Shown here piece by piece: positions 30,483-39,179 of a DNA stretch of 64,000 nucleotides. Positions within the stretch are counted from its first letter, which is position 1; each line of letters opens with the position of its first letter. The notes under the pieces were generated by a model. That model made no database searches. It saw nothing but the letters and a program-made list of their open reading frames with translations, and was not told the DNA's origin. A program made the position numbers and the translations under genes. The stretch is from Helicobacter pylori NQ4053 (GTDB lineage Bacteria; Campylobacterota; Campylobacteria; Campylobacterales; Helicobacteraceae), in contig NZ_AKNV01000006.1 in NCBI RefSeq assembly GCF_000274605.1, positions 248,001 through 312,000 on the forward strand, given 5' to 3'.

Positions 30483-31981
30483 AAGCTTGTTTTCCTGATC
30501 GCATCAATAAGGGCTTGCGCTTTGGCTCTTGTTTCATTCGCTTCGTTTTGCGGCACGCTGTCTAACACAATACCAGCTCCTGCTTGGATCACGGCCCTAT
30601 TGTTTTTGACAAAACACGAACGGATGGTGATGCAAGAATCCATAGAACTCTCGCTGTTTAAATACCCCACGCTCCCCCCATAAGAGCCTCTCCTTTGCTT
30701 TTCTAATTGGTAAATGAGCTTGATCGCAGAGATTTTAGGCGCTCCGCTGAGCGTGCCGGCGTTCATAAAACTCCTGTAAGCATGCAAACTATCGCACCCT
30801 TTTTTCAATTCCCCCACAACCCTTGAAACTAAATGCATGACATTGGAATATTTATCCACTTTTAAAAGCTTATCGCAATAGCGCTTTTTTGAAACTCTGG
30901 CCATGTCGTTTCTGGCTAAATCCACTAGCATGATGTGTTCAGCCCTTTCTTTATAGTCGTGTTGCAAATCAAATTCCATTTTACTATCCAAATCGTAATC
31001 AATGTTCCCTTGTTTGTCCTTACCCCTTAAACGAGTGCCAGCAATGGGATAAATTTCAGCCGTATTGGTTAAGGCATTGTATTTTAAGGCGCTCTCAGGG
31101 CTTGCCCCAAAAAGAATAAAATCGCTGTCTTTAATATAAAACATATAGGGGCTAGGGTTAGTTAGTTTTAAATGATAATACGCGCTCAAACCCTCCAAGC
31201 ACTCCATATAAAAGCTGCGCGACAACACCGCTTGAAAAATCTCGCCTTTTTTGATTTCTTCTTGTAAGGATAGCACCTTTTTTTCAAACTCGCTATCATC
31301 ACAACTAACGCTAACTTCTGTGCTTTGCTTGGATTTTTTAGGGATAAAGTCGCTTTTGATGCTTTTAGCCAACTCTTTTAAGTCTTGTAATTCTTGGGCT
31401 ATCTCTGTTTTAAAGCGTTCATCAAAACACGCCCCCAAAATTTCAGCGCTTTTTTCTTTATGGTCTATGATGATCAAATTTTGTGCGACATAAAATATAA
31501 AGTCATGCGCAGTGTTGTCTTGTGCTTTTAAGTGAGGCAAGTCTTCAAAAAAATTGAGCATTTCAAAAGAAAAAACGCCCGCGCTTAAAAGCGTAAAGGG
31601 GTGTTTGGGTTTTGTTTTAACGCTTTTAAAAAGCCCCCTTAAAGCGTCAAAAGGGCTAGGCTCAAAGAGTTTTAAAAACTCATCTTGCGTTTTTTTACTT
31701 TTGGTGTAGGTTAAAATTAGGGCATTGTCTTGTATAGGCGTTTTTAAAAACGCGCTCAGTTTTTGCAAAAACGCCCCACCATTAGGTGTTAGGCTAGTGA
31801 TAGTTACGATATTGTGGTTGCAAATGAGCTTCAAACAGGCTTTAGCCATTAAAAGGGATTTGGTGTGCGCTTTGCTCTCAATCTCAGCACTTTCAAAAAG
31901 CAAGGTGTGTGGTTGCTCTAATTTTTCATAAAGAGCTAGGGGATAGGGAATGTAAGGGGCTTTTTCTATGAGATTGATCAT
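30479..31981 (-). CDS. trpE: Anthranilate synthase component I
   Basis: 500 residues. It converts chorismate to anthranilate with TrpG. The chorismate-binding core is clear in the C-terminal half: [69 protein letters not shown] at 31981 is chosen over a TTG one codon upstream. It is the first gene of trpEGDCBA, with a -10 about 30 bases upstream. Confidence 0.96.
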   Translation of the reverse strand: MINLIEKAPYIPYPLALYEKLEQPHTLLFESAEIESKAHTKSLLMAKACLKLICNHNIVTITSLTPNGGAFLQKLSAFLKTPIQDNALILTYTKSKKTQDEFLKLFEPSPFDALRGLFKSVKTKPKHPFTLLSAGVFSFEMLNFFEDLPHLKAQDNTAHDFIFYVAQNLIIIDHKEKSAEILGACFDERFKTEIAQELQDLKELAKSIKSDFIPKKSKQSTEVSVSCDDSEFEKKVLSLQEEIKKGEIFQAVLSRSFYMECLEGLSAYYHLKLTNPSPYMFYIKDSDFILFGASPESALKYNALTNTAEIYPIAGTRLRGKDKQGNIDYDLDSKMEFDLQHDYKERAEHIMLVDLARNDMARVSKKRYCDKLLKVDKYSNVMHLVSRVVGELKKGCDSLHAYRSFMNAGTLSGAPKISAIKLIYQLEKQRRGSYGGSVGYLNSESSMDSCITIRSCFVKNNRAVIQAGAGIVLDSVPQNEANETRAKAQALIDAIRKTSL

Positions 31982-32010
31982 CAATTTCTTTACGCTAAAA
32001 ATAAGCTTGC

Positions 32011-32016
32011 ATTTTA
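32011..32016 (-). promoter_or_regulatory. Likely -10 of the trp operon
   Basis: TAAAAT on the minus strand, preceded by TTG, 30 bases from the trpE start. The implied leader is too short for a trp leader peptide and attenuator. Confidence 0.5.
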
Positions 32017-32113
32017 CAAGAAATAAATAAATAGAAAATAAATTAATAGCCTTATAGAGCTTGCAAGGGCTAATCTAACTTAAACTCAAATTGGATTTTT
32101 CAAGGATCAATTT

Positions 32114-32254
32114 ATGAGGAAATTAGAAATTTTAATTAGGAATGCGAAAAACCACTTTAATCAGATTAAACTTTTGAGTATTGTTAAGGTTGTTTGTGTG
32201 GCGCTTGTTGCCGTTATCTTTCTTGCGTGTGGCAAGAAAGATTTGGTGCGATAA
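32114..32254 (+). CDS. Small membrane/lipoprotein-like peptide, unknown
   Basis: 46 residues beginning MRKLEILIRNAKNHF, with a basic N-terminus, a hydrophobic segment (VKVVCVALVAVIFLAC) and a short tail GKKDLVR. Leu-Ala-Cys-Gly fits a lipobox, which would make the mature part only eight residues. AAGGATC lies 8 bases before the ATG. It ends 13 bases before the 200-bp repeat, so it may be the head of a longer lipoprotein gene cut off by the rearrangement. No family recognised. Confidence 0.45.
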   Translation: MRKLEILIRNAKNHFNQIKLLSIVKVVCVALVAVIFLACGKKDLVR

Positions 32255-32466
32255 ATTCAAGGATGGTTTCACCCTCTTTTTCAATGTCAATCAAACCCAT
32301 ATTGTTTGAGCCATTAGGCGGGGTGATGCCTAAAAAACGCTCATTGAAAGGCCGCCATCTGGCAATAGAGGCGCTGAGTTCGTTAGGATAAAACCCGATA
32401 GATTGGTTGTCAAACAAAGCGTTCACATGCAAAGGGCCTGAAGCGTTCCCGATATAGACGGACAAA
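32214..32466 (-). pseudogene. Detached 3' fragment of a GT9 glycosyltransferase gene
   Basis: The minus strand encodes SVYIGNASGPLHVNALFD and the following residues, identical to the C-terminal part of the glycosyltransferase at 38072-39112, then diverges to EFIAPNLSCHTQER. It has no N-terminal catalytic half, so it cannot be a working enzyme. It sits immediately upstream of the promoter of the divergent glycosyltransferase. Confidence 0.85.
32267..32466. repeat. 200-bp perfect direct repeat, copy 1
   Basis: Bases 32267-32466 are identical by eye to 38107-38306 in the same orientation; identity stops abruptly at both ends. The copies bracket about 5.6 kb holding two glycosyltransferases, the restriction-modification genes and gene remnants. 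Confidence 0.92.
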
Positions 32467-32474
32467 GAACATGT

Positions 32475-32480
32475 TATACT
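32475..32480 (+). promoter_or_regulatory. Likely -10 for the phase-variable glycosyltransferase
   Basis: TATACT lies 9 bases outside the end of repeat copy 1 and 31 bases before the ATG at 32511. GAGGA (32502-32506) is the ribosome site. Confidence 0.5.
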
Positions 32481-32510
32481 AAAAGATAAATTTTTAGGTT
32501 TGAGGATTTT

Positions 32511-33901
32511 ATGAATATTTTGAAACTACTATATATATATATATATATATATATATTTGCATACTACTATTACCTATTGTGCTGTTATACGCTTATTTTA
32601 ACCGAAAGACTTCTGATTGGCCTCTTAGGCTCTTTGAAATGACGCAACGCCTGATTGACAAGCTGCTTTCTATCGCTCCCATTAAACGCCAAAACGCCAC
32701 AGAAAAAGCCTTGTGTATTGTGAGACTAGATGTGGTGGGGGATTATATTTTAACGCGCAATTTTTTTGCCCCCTTCAAAGAGTATTACAAAGATTATAAA
32801 ATTGTTTTTATTGGCAATTCAATCATCAAAGATTTGAGTGTGGTTGCCGATAGCCCTTATATTGATGAATTTATTTTCTTAGATCATTCCATTTGGAATC
32901 AATATAATGGATACATTCACAGCAGGCAACATGCCTTTAGATTTCTGCGTTATTTGCTCAAATTTTTCATCAAGCGCTACAATGAATTGTTGATGCTTAA
33001 AAAAACGCATTATGAGATTGCCATTAGCCCCATTTTGCCTTGGGGTGACATTTTAAGAGATGATATAGTGATGAAACACTTAGACGCTTCTTTTAAGGTT
33101 AGCGTAAGGCATGAACCTTTTGTGGATAGGGGCCATCATTATGTCTATGTTAGCGATGGGAAAATCAGTCATTTTTACACCCATCTTTTCAATATCCCTA
33201 AGGTGAGCAAATTCTTATTTGAATTCCATCAAGACTTATTTTCTGCTTTTTTCAAAACTTTTAAAGGAGTGGATTTAGCTCCTGTATCTTTTGGCATGGA
33301 ATTGCCACCATCTTCAGTTCTTAAAGAAAGTTCGCAAAATTTACTCAATGGTTTGAGTTCTCGCTATGGCGTGTTGAATTTGGGATCAAGCGATTTTTTT
33401 AGGTGTTATAGGTATTTTAATAGGATTGTGCGTTATTTGAATGAAGACATTCAGCTAGTGATTTGCGGGACGACGCCCACAGAAGCAAAAGAAGCTGCTA
33501 AATTGGTAAAAGCTCATAAAAATGCCATATCGTTAGTAGGGAAAACTAGCTTATTGGAATACGCCTATATCATTAAGGGCGCTGAATTTGCATTAGGGAA
33601 TGAATCCAGTATCGCTCATTTTGCAGCGGCTCTTAAAGTGCCTTACATCTTTATTTTAAGCAATGGCAGTTCTTATGCAACCTTTCACCCTTATCCTAAA
33701 ACGCTTTGCGCTACCCATCATATGATTTATCCCATTGAATTTGCAAATCTTAGAGAATCAAAGAAAATTTGGGAACAACGAGATGTGAATACGATAAAAC
33801 CTAGTGCCGTGATAGCAAGCATCAAAGAACACGCCCCACATTTATTAAAAGAGAACACTCCTGATGATATTGATAAAGATTACTTCATAGAAGAAGTGTG
33901 A
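32511..33901 (+). CDS. GT9-like LPS glycosyltransferase, phase-variable, frame OFF
   Basis: The main frame (GTG 32579 to 33901, up to 440 residues) resembles ADP-heptose:LPS heptosyltransferases. Near the N-terminus is CIVRLDVVGDYILTRNFF; near the C-terminus is GAEFALGNESSIAHFAAALK, the donor-site region. It is a clear paralogue of the gene at 36517-37974. The best start, ATG 32511, has a GAGGA site and promoter, but it enters a (TA)13 tract that leaves it out of frame and stops at TGA 32640 after 43 codons. One TA unit fewer, or two more, would join ATG to the main frame and add a hydrophobic N-terminal segment like the one in the paralogue. A shorter product from GTG 32579 is possible. Confidence 0.82.
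32530..32556 (+). repeat. (TA)13 dinucleotide tract in a coding start
   Basis: 27 bases of uninterrupted TA beginning 19 bases after the ATG at 32511. Because 2 is not a multiple of 3, slipped-strand changes alter the frame of the glycosyltransferase. Confidence 0.95.
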
Positions 33902-34005
33902 AGCAGTCCAAACAACGCCATCTATTATTCTAACGCCGTTTTCCATCCTTGCTTTTAGGGTGGCTAACTAGATAAGGGGTGTAAATAGAGGTTGTAATTA
34001 TGCAA

Positions 34006-34047
34006 TTAGGTCTGTTCCAAATAAAATTGCACTTCGTTCGTTTTCAT
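34006..34047 (-). pseudogene. Gene-start remnant with a strong ribosome site
   Basis: ATG at 34047 is preceded by AAGGAG with a 7-base spacer, but the frame encodes only MKTNEVQFYLEQT before a stop. It probably is the 5' stub of a lost gene; nothing in it can be assigned to a family. It lies in the 216-base gap between the glycosyltransferase and the methyltransferase, which otherwise shows nothing. Confidence 0.35.
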
Positions 34048-34117
34048 TATAACGCTCCTTAAAAAACATGAGAAAGATTATAACGATGATTACCTTATTA
34101 GAAGTTTAGCATGCATG

Positions 34118-35023
34118 TTATAGAGCGCTAATCTCTAATCTGTGCGTCAATGCGTCTTTAATGCCCCTACTTAAATCTGTATCGCTCATCTGTATATTGG
34201 ATAATAATGCTTCATAAATCATGTTGCGATTATTTTCTTTAGCTCCAACATGATAAAAATGCTCTTTAGTTACGATAGGGTAACTTTTCCAAATAGAAAG
34301 AATATAATCATTTTTACGATATTTATTGCTAAACCATGTAGAAAGAATGAAATTGCACCTGGATTTTGACAACACTTGTTGCAATGCAACTTCATTTTCT
34401 TCATTCCAGCAATCAAAATAATCTGCATTTCTTCCAATATAAGGGGGATCAGCATAAATCAAATCGCTTTTGTTCGTTTCTAAAATAGTTTGTTGGAAAT
34501 CTTGACACTTGAATTCATAATGATTGCTTTTAATCATTTTTGCTGTATTTTCTACTTGATTGACAATCTTAGTAACCAAGCTTTGGGCAAAACGCTGCGG
34601 TTTTTTACAAAACGGCACATTGAATTTCCCTTTTTGATTGAAGCGTATCATGCCATTAAAACACGCGCAATTTAAGAATAGAAAATCAAGAGGATCACAA
34701 TCTTTATTGAATCGTTCCCTCACTTCATAGTAATATTCTCCATTGCTTTGCAATAATTTCAAACCTTCTTCGTTGAGAAATTCCCTCACAATCTTTGGGG
34801 TGATCTTTTCATCTTGAATGGCTTGATAGAAACGGATTAAATGCGGATTGCTATCGCATAATAACGCTCTTTTAGGTTGGATATTAAAAGCCACAACGCC
34901 TGTCCCCATAAACGGCTCAACCCAACGCTCAAATGCAACCTTTTTTGAAATCCCTTTAATCCAATCTACTAATTTCGTCTTAATGCCTTGGGATTTTATG
35001 GGTGGGATCAGTGTTTTCATCAT
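34118..35023 (-). CDS. EcoRV-like adenine-N6 DNA methyltransferase
   Basis: 301 residues, alpha-class (Dam-like) methyltransferase. The SAM-binding motif is [13 protein letters not shown] (residues 35-47) and the catalytic motif is DPPY (192-195). It matches what I recall of M.EcoRV closely across the length: [43 protein letters not shown] and [10 protein letters not shown] are shared. The target is therefore probably GATATC (inferred). The ATG overlaps the last base of the endonuclease stop, so the two genes form one operon. The frame is intact, so the DNA is likely still methylated. Confidence 0.9.
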   Translation of the reverse strand: MMKTLIPPIKSQGIKTKLVDWIKGISKKVAFERWVEPFMGTGVVAFNIQPKRALLCDSNPHLIRFYQAIQDEKITPKIVREFLNEEGLKLLQSNGEYYYEVRERFNKDCDPLDFLFLNCACFNGMIRFNQKGKFNVPFCKKPQRFAQSLVTKIVNQVENTAKMIKSNHYEFKCQDFQQTILETNKSDLIYADPPYIGRNADYFDCWNEENEVALQQVLSKSRCNFILSTWFSNKYRKNDYILSIWKSYPIVTKEHFYHVGAKENNRNMIYEALLSNIQMSDTDLSRGIKDALTHRLEISAL

Positions 35024-35864
35024 TAAGATTTGCTCCTATTTTTTACAGGATTGATTTTTTGAATATCAATTCCCTTAAACTCAAGGAAATCAGCTAATTT
35101 TGTCAATTTCTTAAAACTACCTTGATTTTTTAAATCAGGTATCATTAACACGCCTTGATTGATCCAATATTCATCAAAAATTTGTTCGCCAAGATTTTTA
35201 AACACGACATTCCCTTGCAAAATATCATCAATATATTGAATGCTACCAATATTAGCCGTATTACCACTCCCGCCTTTATCGCTGCGATTTTCCATTTCTA
35301 TTCAGCAAAAAATGTAAAATCTTTGATAACAGAAGTAATATTATCCAACTTTTCTAATTGTAAAATTTCTGTTTCGTCTATACCGCTAGAGGCAGATCGT
35401 GTGTATAAAATACCCAAACAAATATGAGCCAAATAATGAGAATAAGAGAATTGGATATTTTTTGTGCTAGTGCGATTCCTAAAATATTCACCATGCGAAC
35501 CCAATGTAAAACCATTACAAAAACCCAAGCAATCATCTAAGCGATAAGTTGTTTTTATGTCTACAGCAAACTTTATGTTTGGATTTTTCTCGCACACAAA
35601 AGATAGATCGGGATACCAATTTTGTTTTTCAGCAATAATAATTTCATACCCATTTTCATTAGCAAATGTTTTAAACCTAGGGAAAAGCTGGATTTCAAGA
35701 ATTTTTGAAATAATTTTAGTATCTGATGGAATTGTATAAATATTTTTATCTGTATCAATAAATCCTTTAATTTTCCAATCTCCCAGTTGAGTTGTAACAT
35801 GGTCAGTTAATTCTGTTGCAAAAACCTTAAGTTTTTCAATAAAATTTTGTTTGACTGACTCCAT
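35023..35864 (-). pseudogene. EcoRV-like type II restriction endonuclease, broken by two lesions
   Basis: ATG at 35864 (AGG site 5 bases upstream) opens about 188 residues ending FTFFAE. Matches to EcoRV include the active-site residues PD (85-86) and D-I-K (102-104) in AVDIKTTYR, then the GGYTSF-like GFTLGSHGEYFRN loop. A TAG at 35298-35300 stands where EcoRV has an Asp before Lys-Trp. The sequence then reads KWKIA, loses one base near 35281, and resumes in another frame as KGGSGNTANIGS, an EcoRV C-terminal motif, to the stop at 35023. Both a nonsense change and a frameshift must be reversed to restore it. Confidence 0.88.
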
Positions 35865-35958
35865 AACCACCTTTCAAACACGCAATTGCTATCAAATGTA
35901 TCCAACTGATTATAACACGAAAATTATCGCTTTTAGTGTCGTAAAGATTTGCTTTTCC

Positions 35959-36130
35959 TTACCAAATGAGCGCTTCTTTTAAGGCTTTTAAAATCTCTAC
36001 TTCTTTATCATTCCCTTTAAATTTCACCACCTTTTCATTGAAAAACTCCACTCCAACCCCCCATAAATTTTCTAAAGTCTCTTTAATATCCACGCCCATT
36101 TTTTCTAGCGCGTTTAAATTGTTTCCAAAT
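35959..36130 (-). pseudogene. 3' fragment of an unidentified gene
   Basis: The minus strand is open from about 36130 to TAA at 35959-35961 and encodes ALEKMGVDIKETLENLWGVG and then EFFNEKVVKFKGNDKEVEIL before KALKEALIW. Codon use and the well-formed helices look like real protein, but there is no start. I do not recognise the family. It meets an oppositely oriented remnant at about 36130. Confidence 0.5.
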
Positions 36131-36441
36131 AATACTCGCTACAAAGTTATCGCCCCCCCATTTAATACCAATATCGCCCTTATCTTATCGCGCCAAGCCA
36201 AAGCCATCGGAGACCTTGACTTTGATGCCGCATTCATCAGCAAAGAAGCAAGCGATCTTAACATCTATTGCGGAGGTGGGGGTTCAGTCTTCCCTTTATT
36301 CTGCCTTGTCTAATCTCGCTCTCATTTGCGATAGAGGCTCTAAAGTAAGCCCCATTTCTAATGTTTTTGTAACGAGCATGCTTTGTGATTTGCATGTGAA
36401 TGGATCGGGGAGTTATGCGTTTTTGTTGTATCGTTTAGAAT
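36128..36441 (+). pseudogene. Frameshifted remnant of an unidentified gene
   Basis: Plus-strand coding-like sequence without a start. It reads RYKVIAPPFNTNIALILSRQ and continues to about 36290. A second frame then carries SSLYSALSNLALICDRGSK and ends NGSGSYAFLLYRLE at TAG 36439-36441. A C7 tract (36153-36159) and a G5 run near 36280 lie at or near likely frame changes. Not recognised. The rest of 35871-36516 shows no gene. Confidence 0.45.
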
Positions 36442-36516
36442 AGCAAAAACCACTCATAAATCAACCATTTACTCCATTTAAATGCTAAAGTTATCTTCTA
36501 AAAACTTGTAACGCAA

Positions 36517-37974
36517 TCAAACTCGTTCAAAATAGGTTGTTTCGTTGGTATTAGATGGTGCATCTTCTTTCAAGAGATGGGGTGCAAAACGTTTAATGGC
36601 ACTAATAATATCTTGCGGGTTCACAAAATCCACTGGCGGGTGCGACATAGTCATGGCTTTGAACATCCAGTTGCTAGACCTAGAAATTATTTTTTGAAAA
36701 TCCCTTGGATAGATCATGTGGATATTAGGGCCAATTTCCTTTGGGTAGGGGTGGAATCTTGGGCTTGAGAGACCTGAAGAGACTATGAACGCATGAGGGA
36801 TTTTCAAACAAGCGGCTAAATGCGTGATGGAAGACTCATTGCCCATCGCAAAACTAGCGTTCTTTAAAAGATGGAGGTATTCTATCAAACCGGTTTGATT
36901 GACTAAAGAAATAGCATTTTTGTGGCGTTTTAGAATGGAATCGGCAAGCTTTTCATCTTTTTTAGAATTCCCGCAAAGAATGAGTTGGTAGTCAGGATTT
37001 AAAAAATAGATCATCTCATCAAAGCGTTTATACACTCTAAAATCATCGCTAGCTCCGAGATTCAACACGCCATAAGGTGGTTTTAGAATATTCTTAAACT
37101 TTTCATATTCAAAAGCGATGGGGAGTTTTAATTCAAGTCCAACAAACCCTATATCCACGCCTTTAAAATGCTTAAAAAAAGACTGAAAAAAATCTTGATT
37201 GGAATCATAGAGAAATTGCGGCACTTCTTTAGGATAGAATAAATGCGTGTAAAAGCTTTTTCTAATTTCCCCTCTCTTTCTATAATCGGTCCTAAAGAAA
37301 GATTCTATTGGGTGGGTGCAAAAAACCCCCACTTTATTTTCGGCAATCAAGTGCTTTATAATAGCGTCTTCTTTAGTTGAAAAAAAAAACATAGAACTAT
37401 TAATGCATATCTCATAGCTTTCTTTTCTCAAATTAGAAACATCTTCGTAGCGTTTTCTCATGAACTTTGGGAGAAAAAATAACAATTCTTTTAATTTTGA
37501 AAGGCGTGATCCATTAACACCAATCCGCAAGTATTTTTCCCAGTAAATGTTATCTAAAAAGATAAACTTATCTATATATTGAGAATCGCAATGGGTTGCC
37601 ATATCCTTGATAGTAACGTTTCCAATAAAGGTGGTTTCATAATCTTCAAAATATTTTTTAAAAAGAGGTAAAAAATTGCGATAGAGTATATAATCTCCAA
37701 TAATGTCCAAGCGGATAAAACATAAGGTTTTTTTACGAATGGGTGGAGGAGTAGGCTTTGTAAGAGTGAGCAATCTGTCTAGTTGGTTTTGGATGCGAAT
37801 AAGGCTATCTTTTTGAAAGGAATAACGACTGTTAAAGAACCTTCTAATAACAGGGATCTTTTGAATAAGAGGAATTTTTGCAATGGTTGCAACCATCAAA
37901 ACGAAAGCTATATAAGGGTAATAATAAAGATAAGATAATTTTGATCTTAAAAACAAAGAGAGTAAAGACTTCAA
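36517..37974 (-). CDS. GT9-like LPS heptosyltransferase homologue
   Basis: 485 residues. The hydrophobic N-terminus (YLYYYPYIAFVLMVATIAKI) probably anchors it to the inner membrane. The GT9 acceptor-side segment is CFIRLDIIGDYILYRNFLPL (about 85-104). The C-terminal donor-binding segment is NASFAMGNESSITHLAACLK, with YGVLNLGASDDFRVYKRF before it. It is a paralogue of the phase-variable gene at 32511-33901 but in opposite orientation and in frame. By position it is in the HP1283/HP1284 LPS gene group of 26695. The exact sugar is not shown. Confidence 0.82.
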   Translation of the reverse strand: MKSLLSLFLRSKLSYLYYYPYIAFVLMVATIAKIPLIQKIPVIRRFFNSRYSFQKDSLIRIQNQLDRLLTLTKPTPPPIRKKTLCFIRLDIIGDYILYRNFLPLFKKYFEDYETTFIGNVTIKDMATHCDSQYIDKFIFLDNIYWEKYLRIGVNGSRLSKLKELLFFLPKFMRKRYEDVSNLRKESYEICINSSMFFFSTKEDAIIKHLIAENKVGVFCTHPIESFFRTDYRKRGEIRKSFYTHLFYPKEVPQFLYDSNQDFFQSFFKHFKGVDIGFVGLELKLPIAFEYEKFKNILKPPYGVLNLGASDDFRVYKRFDEMIYFLNPDYQLILCGNSKKDEKLADSILKRHKNAISLVNQTGLIEYLHLLKNASFAMGNESSITHLAACLKIPHAFIVSSGLSSPRFHPYPKEIGPNIHMIYPRDFQKIISRSSNWMFKAMTMSHPPVDFVNPQDIISAIKRFAPHLLKEDAPSNTNETTYFERV

Positions 37975-38071
37975 AAATAGCTCCTATTTTTTAGCGTTCA
38001 ATAATGTAAAATTCACGCAAACATTAAGAATAAACAAGTGTGTAATTATAGCAAAAAGCCTCTTATCAAAG

Positions 38072-39112
38072 CTACATCCTACGGTAATTGATAAAACCCA
38101 CAATCTTTTCACCCTCTTTTTCAATGTCAATCAAACCCATATTGTTTGAGCCATTAGGCGGGGTGATGCCTAAAAAACGCTCATTGAAAGGCCGCCATCT
38201 GGCAATAGAGGCGCTGAGTTCGTTAGGATAAAACCCGATAGATTGGTTGTCAAACAAAGCGTTCACATGCAAAGGGCCTGAAGCGTTCCCGATATAGACG
38301 GACAAATTCGCGCACAATTTGGCTAAATCCACTAAACTATGACTCGTATCATAGAGATGGGCGAAAGGGACTTTTTTAAGGAGTTCTTCTGTGGCTTTCC
38401 TCTCGCCTGGCCCGCAAATAAGAATGATCTCACAACTTAAATTGTTGTGTAAAAAATCAATCAGTTTGATAAAGTGTGAAGCAGGCAATACGGGCGAACT
38501 GCCTCCGCTATGCATATGCACGCCAATCCACAACAAACCAACATCAGCGTTGAGTTTTGAAGCGATGATGGATCGCTCTTTGGATTTGTCTTTAAGCTTC
38601 CATGCGATTTTTTTAAGTTGAGCGTTAGGGAGGTTGTGATCTTTACAAAACGCATGGATTAAGTCCAAATTGTATTCGTATTCAGTTTTTAAGCATAACG
38701 ATCGGCTTTGGCGCACGCTCTTTTGATACAGCCAAGAATAGATTTTAGTCTTTGGGGCTAGGATATAAGGAATAAATTTCCTCAAACTAAAAGCGAGTCT
38801 GGCGTTTTTAAAATTAGAAAATAAAAAGATAAGAGCGTCAATGGGTTTACTTTTGAGAGTAGCACTCAAATGGTTGTCTTCTATAATGACTTCATCAATG
38901 AAAGGGAATTCTAAAGCGATTGGGGTGGTATAGCTAGGCACAACCACGCCCAAATACACTTCCTTGCCTTTTTCTAAAAAAGCTTGCTTTAGAGCGATTA
39001 GAGCGGGTATGGCTAAAATAAAATCGCCTAACTTATCGTTACGGATCACAAAAACTTTTTGAGAGTTTTCTTTATCTTTACATTTTAAATCTTCAAACCC
39101 TACAAAATCCAT
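38072..39112 (-). CDS. GT9-family LPS heptosyltransferase
   Basis: 346 residues, the usual length of WaaF/WaaC-type enzymes that add heptose to LPS core on the cytoplasmic face. N-terminal VFVIRNDKLGDFILAIPALI (about 19-38) and C-terminal SVYIGNASGPLHVNALFD followed by ARWRPF are the classic GT9 acceptor and ADP-sugar sites. Its 3' part (38107-38306) is duplicated exactly at 32267-32466. It probably corresponds to HP1284. Which heptose it adds is not decided by sequence. Confidence 0.88.
   Translation of the reverse strand: MDFVGFEDLKCKDKENSQKVFVIRNDKLGDFILAIPALIALKQAFLEKGKEVYLGVVVPSYTTPIALEFPFIDEVIIEDNHLSATLKSKPIDALIFLFSNFKNARLAFSLRKFIPYILAPKTKIYSWLYQKSVRQSRSLCLKTEYEYNLDLIHAFCKDHNLPNAQLKKIAWKLKDKSKERSIIASKLNADVGLLWIGVHMHSGGSSPVLPASHFIKLIDFLHNNLSCEIILICGPGERKATEELLKKVPFAHLYDTSHSLVDLAKLCANLSVYIGNASGPLHVNALFDNQSIGFYPNELSASIARWRPFNERFLGITPPNGSNNMGLIDIEKEGEKIVGFINYRRM
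38107..38306. repeat. 200-bp perfect direct repeat, copy 2
   Basis: Intact-gene copy of the repeat at 32267-32466, lying inside the 3' end of the 346-residue glycosyltransferase. Flanking sequence differs at once on both sides. Confidence 0.92.
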
Positions 39113-39179
39113 AACTCCGCCTAAGAGATCAAATTTTTTGTCATGTTAGCAAAAATCGTTCTTATGCGATGGATAAATT

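Noticed and set aside
31982-32113. trp leader peptide and attenuator
   Set aside because: No short frame with tandem Trp codons and no terminator-like hairpin with a T run between the likely -10 and trpE.
32529-32556. TA tract considered as a replication or unwinding element
   Set aside because: It sits inside a reading frame just after a well-placed ATG, and the frame logic explains it better; no DnaA-type boxes were seen nearby.
35966-36313. 115-codon plus-strand frame
   Set aside because: Its first half is antisense to a better-supported minus-strand remnant; only the second half joins the plus-strand remnant described.
32267-38306. 200-bp repeats considered as insertion-sequence ends
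   Set aside because: They encode part of a glycosyltransferase in the same orientation, with no transposase and no terminal inverted repeats.
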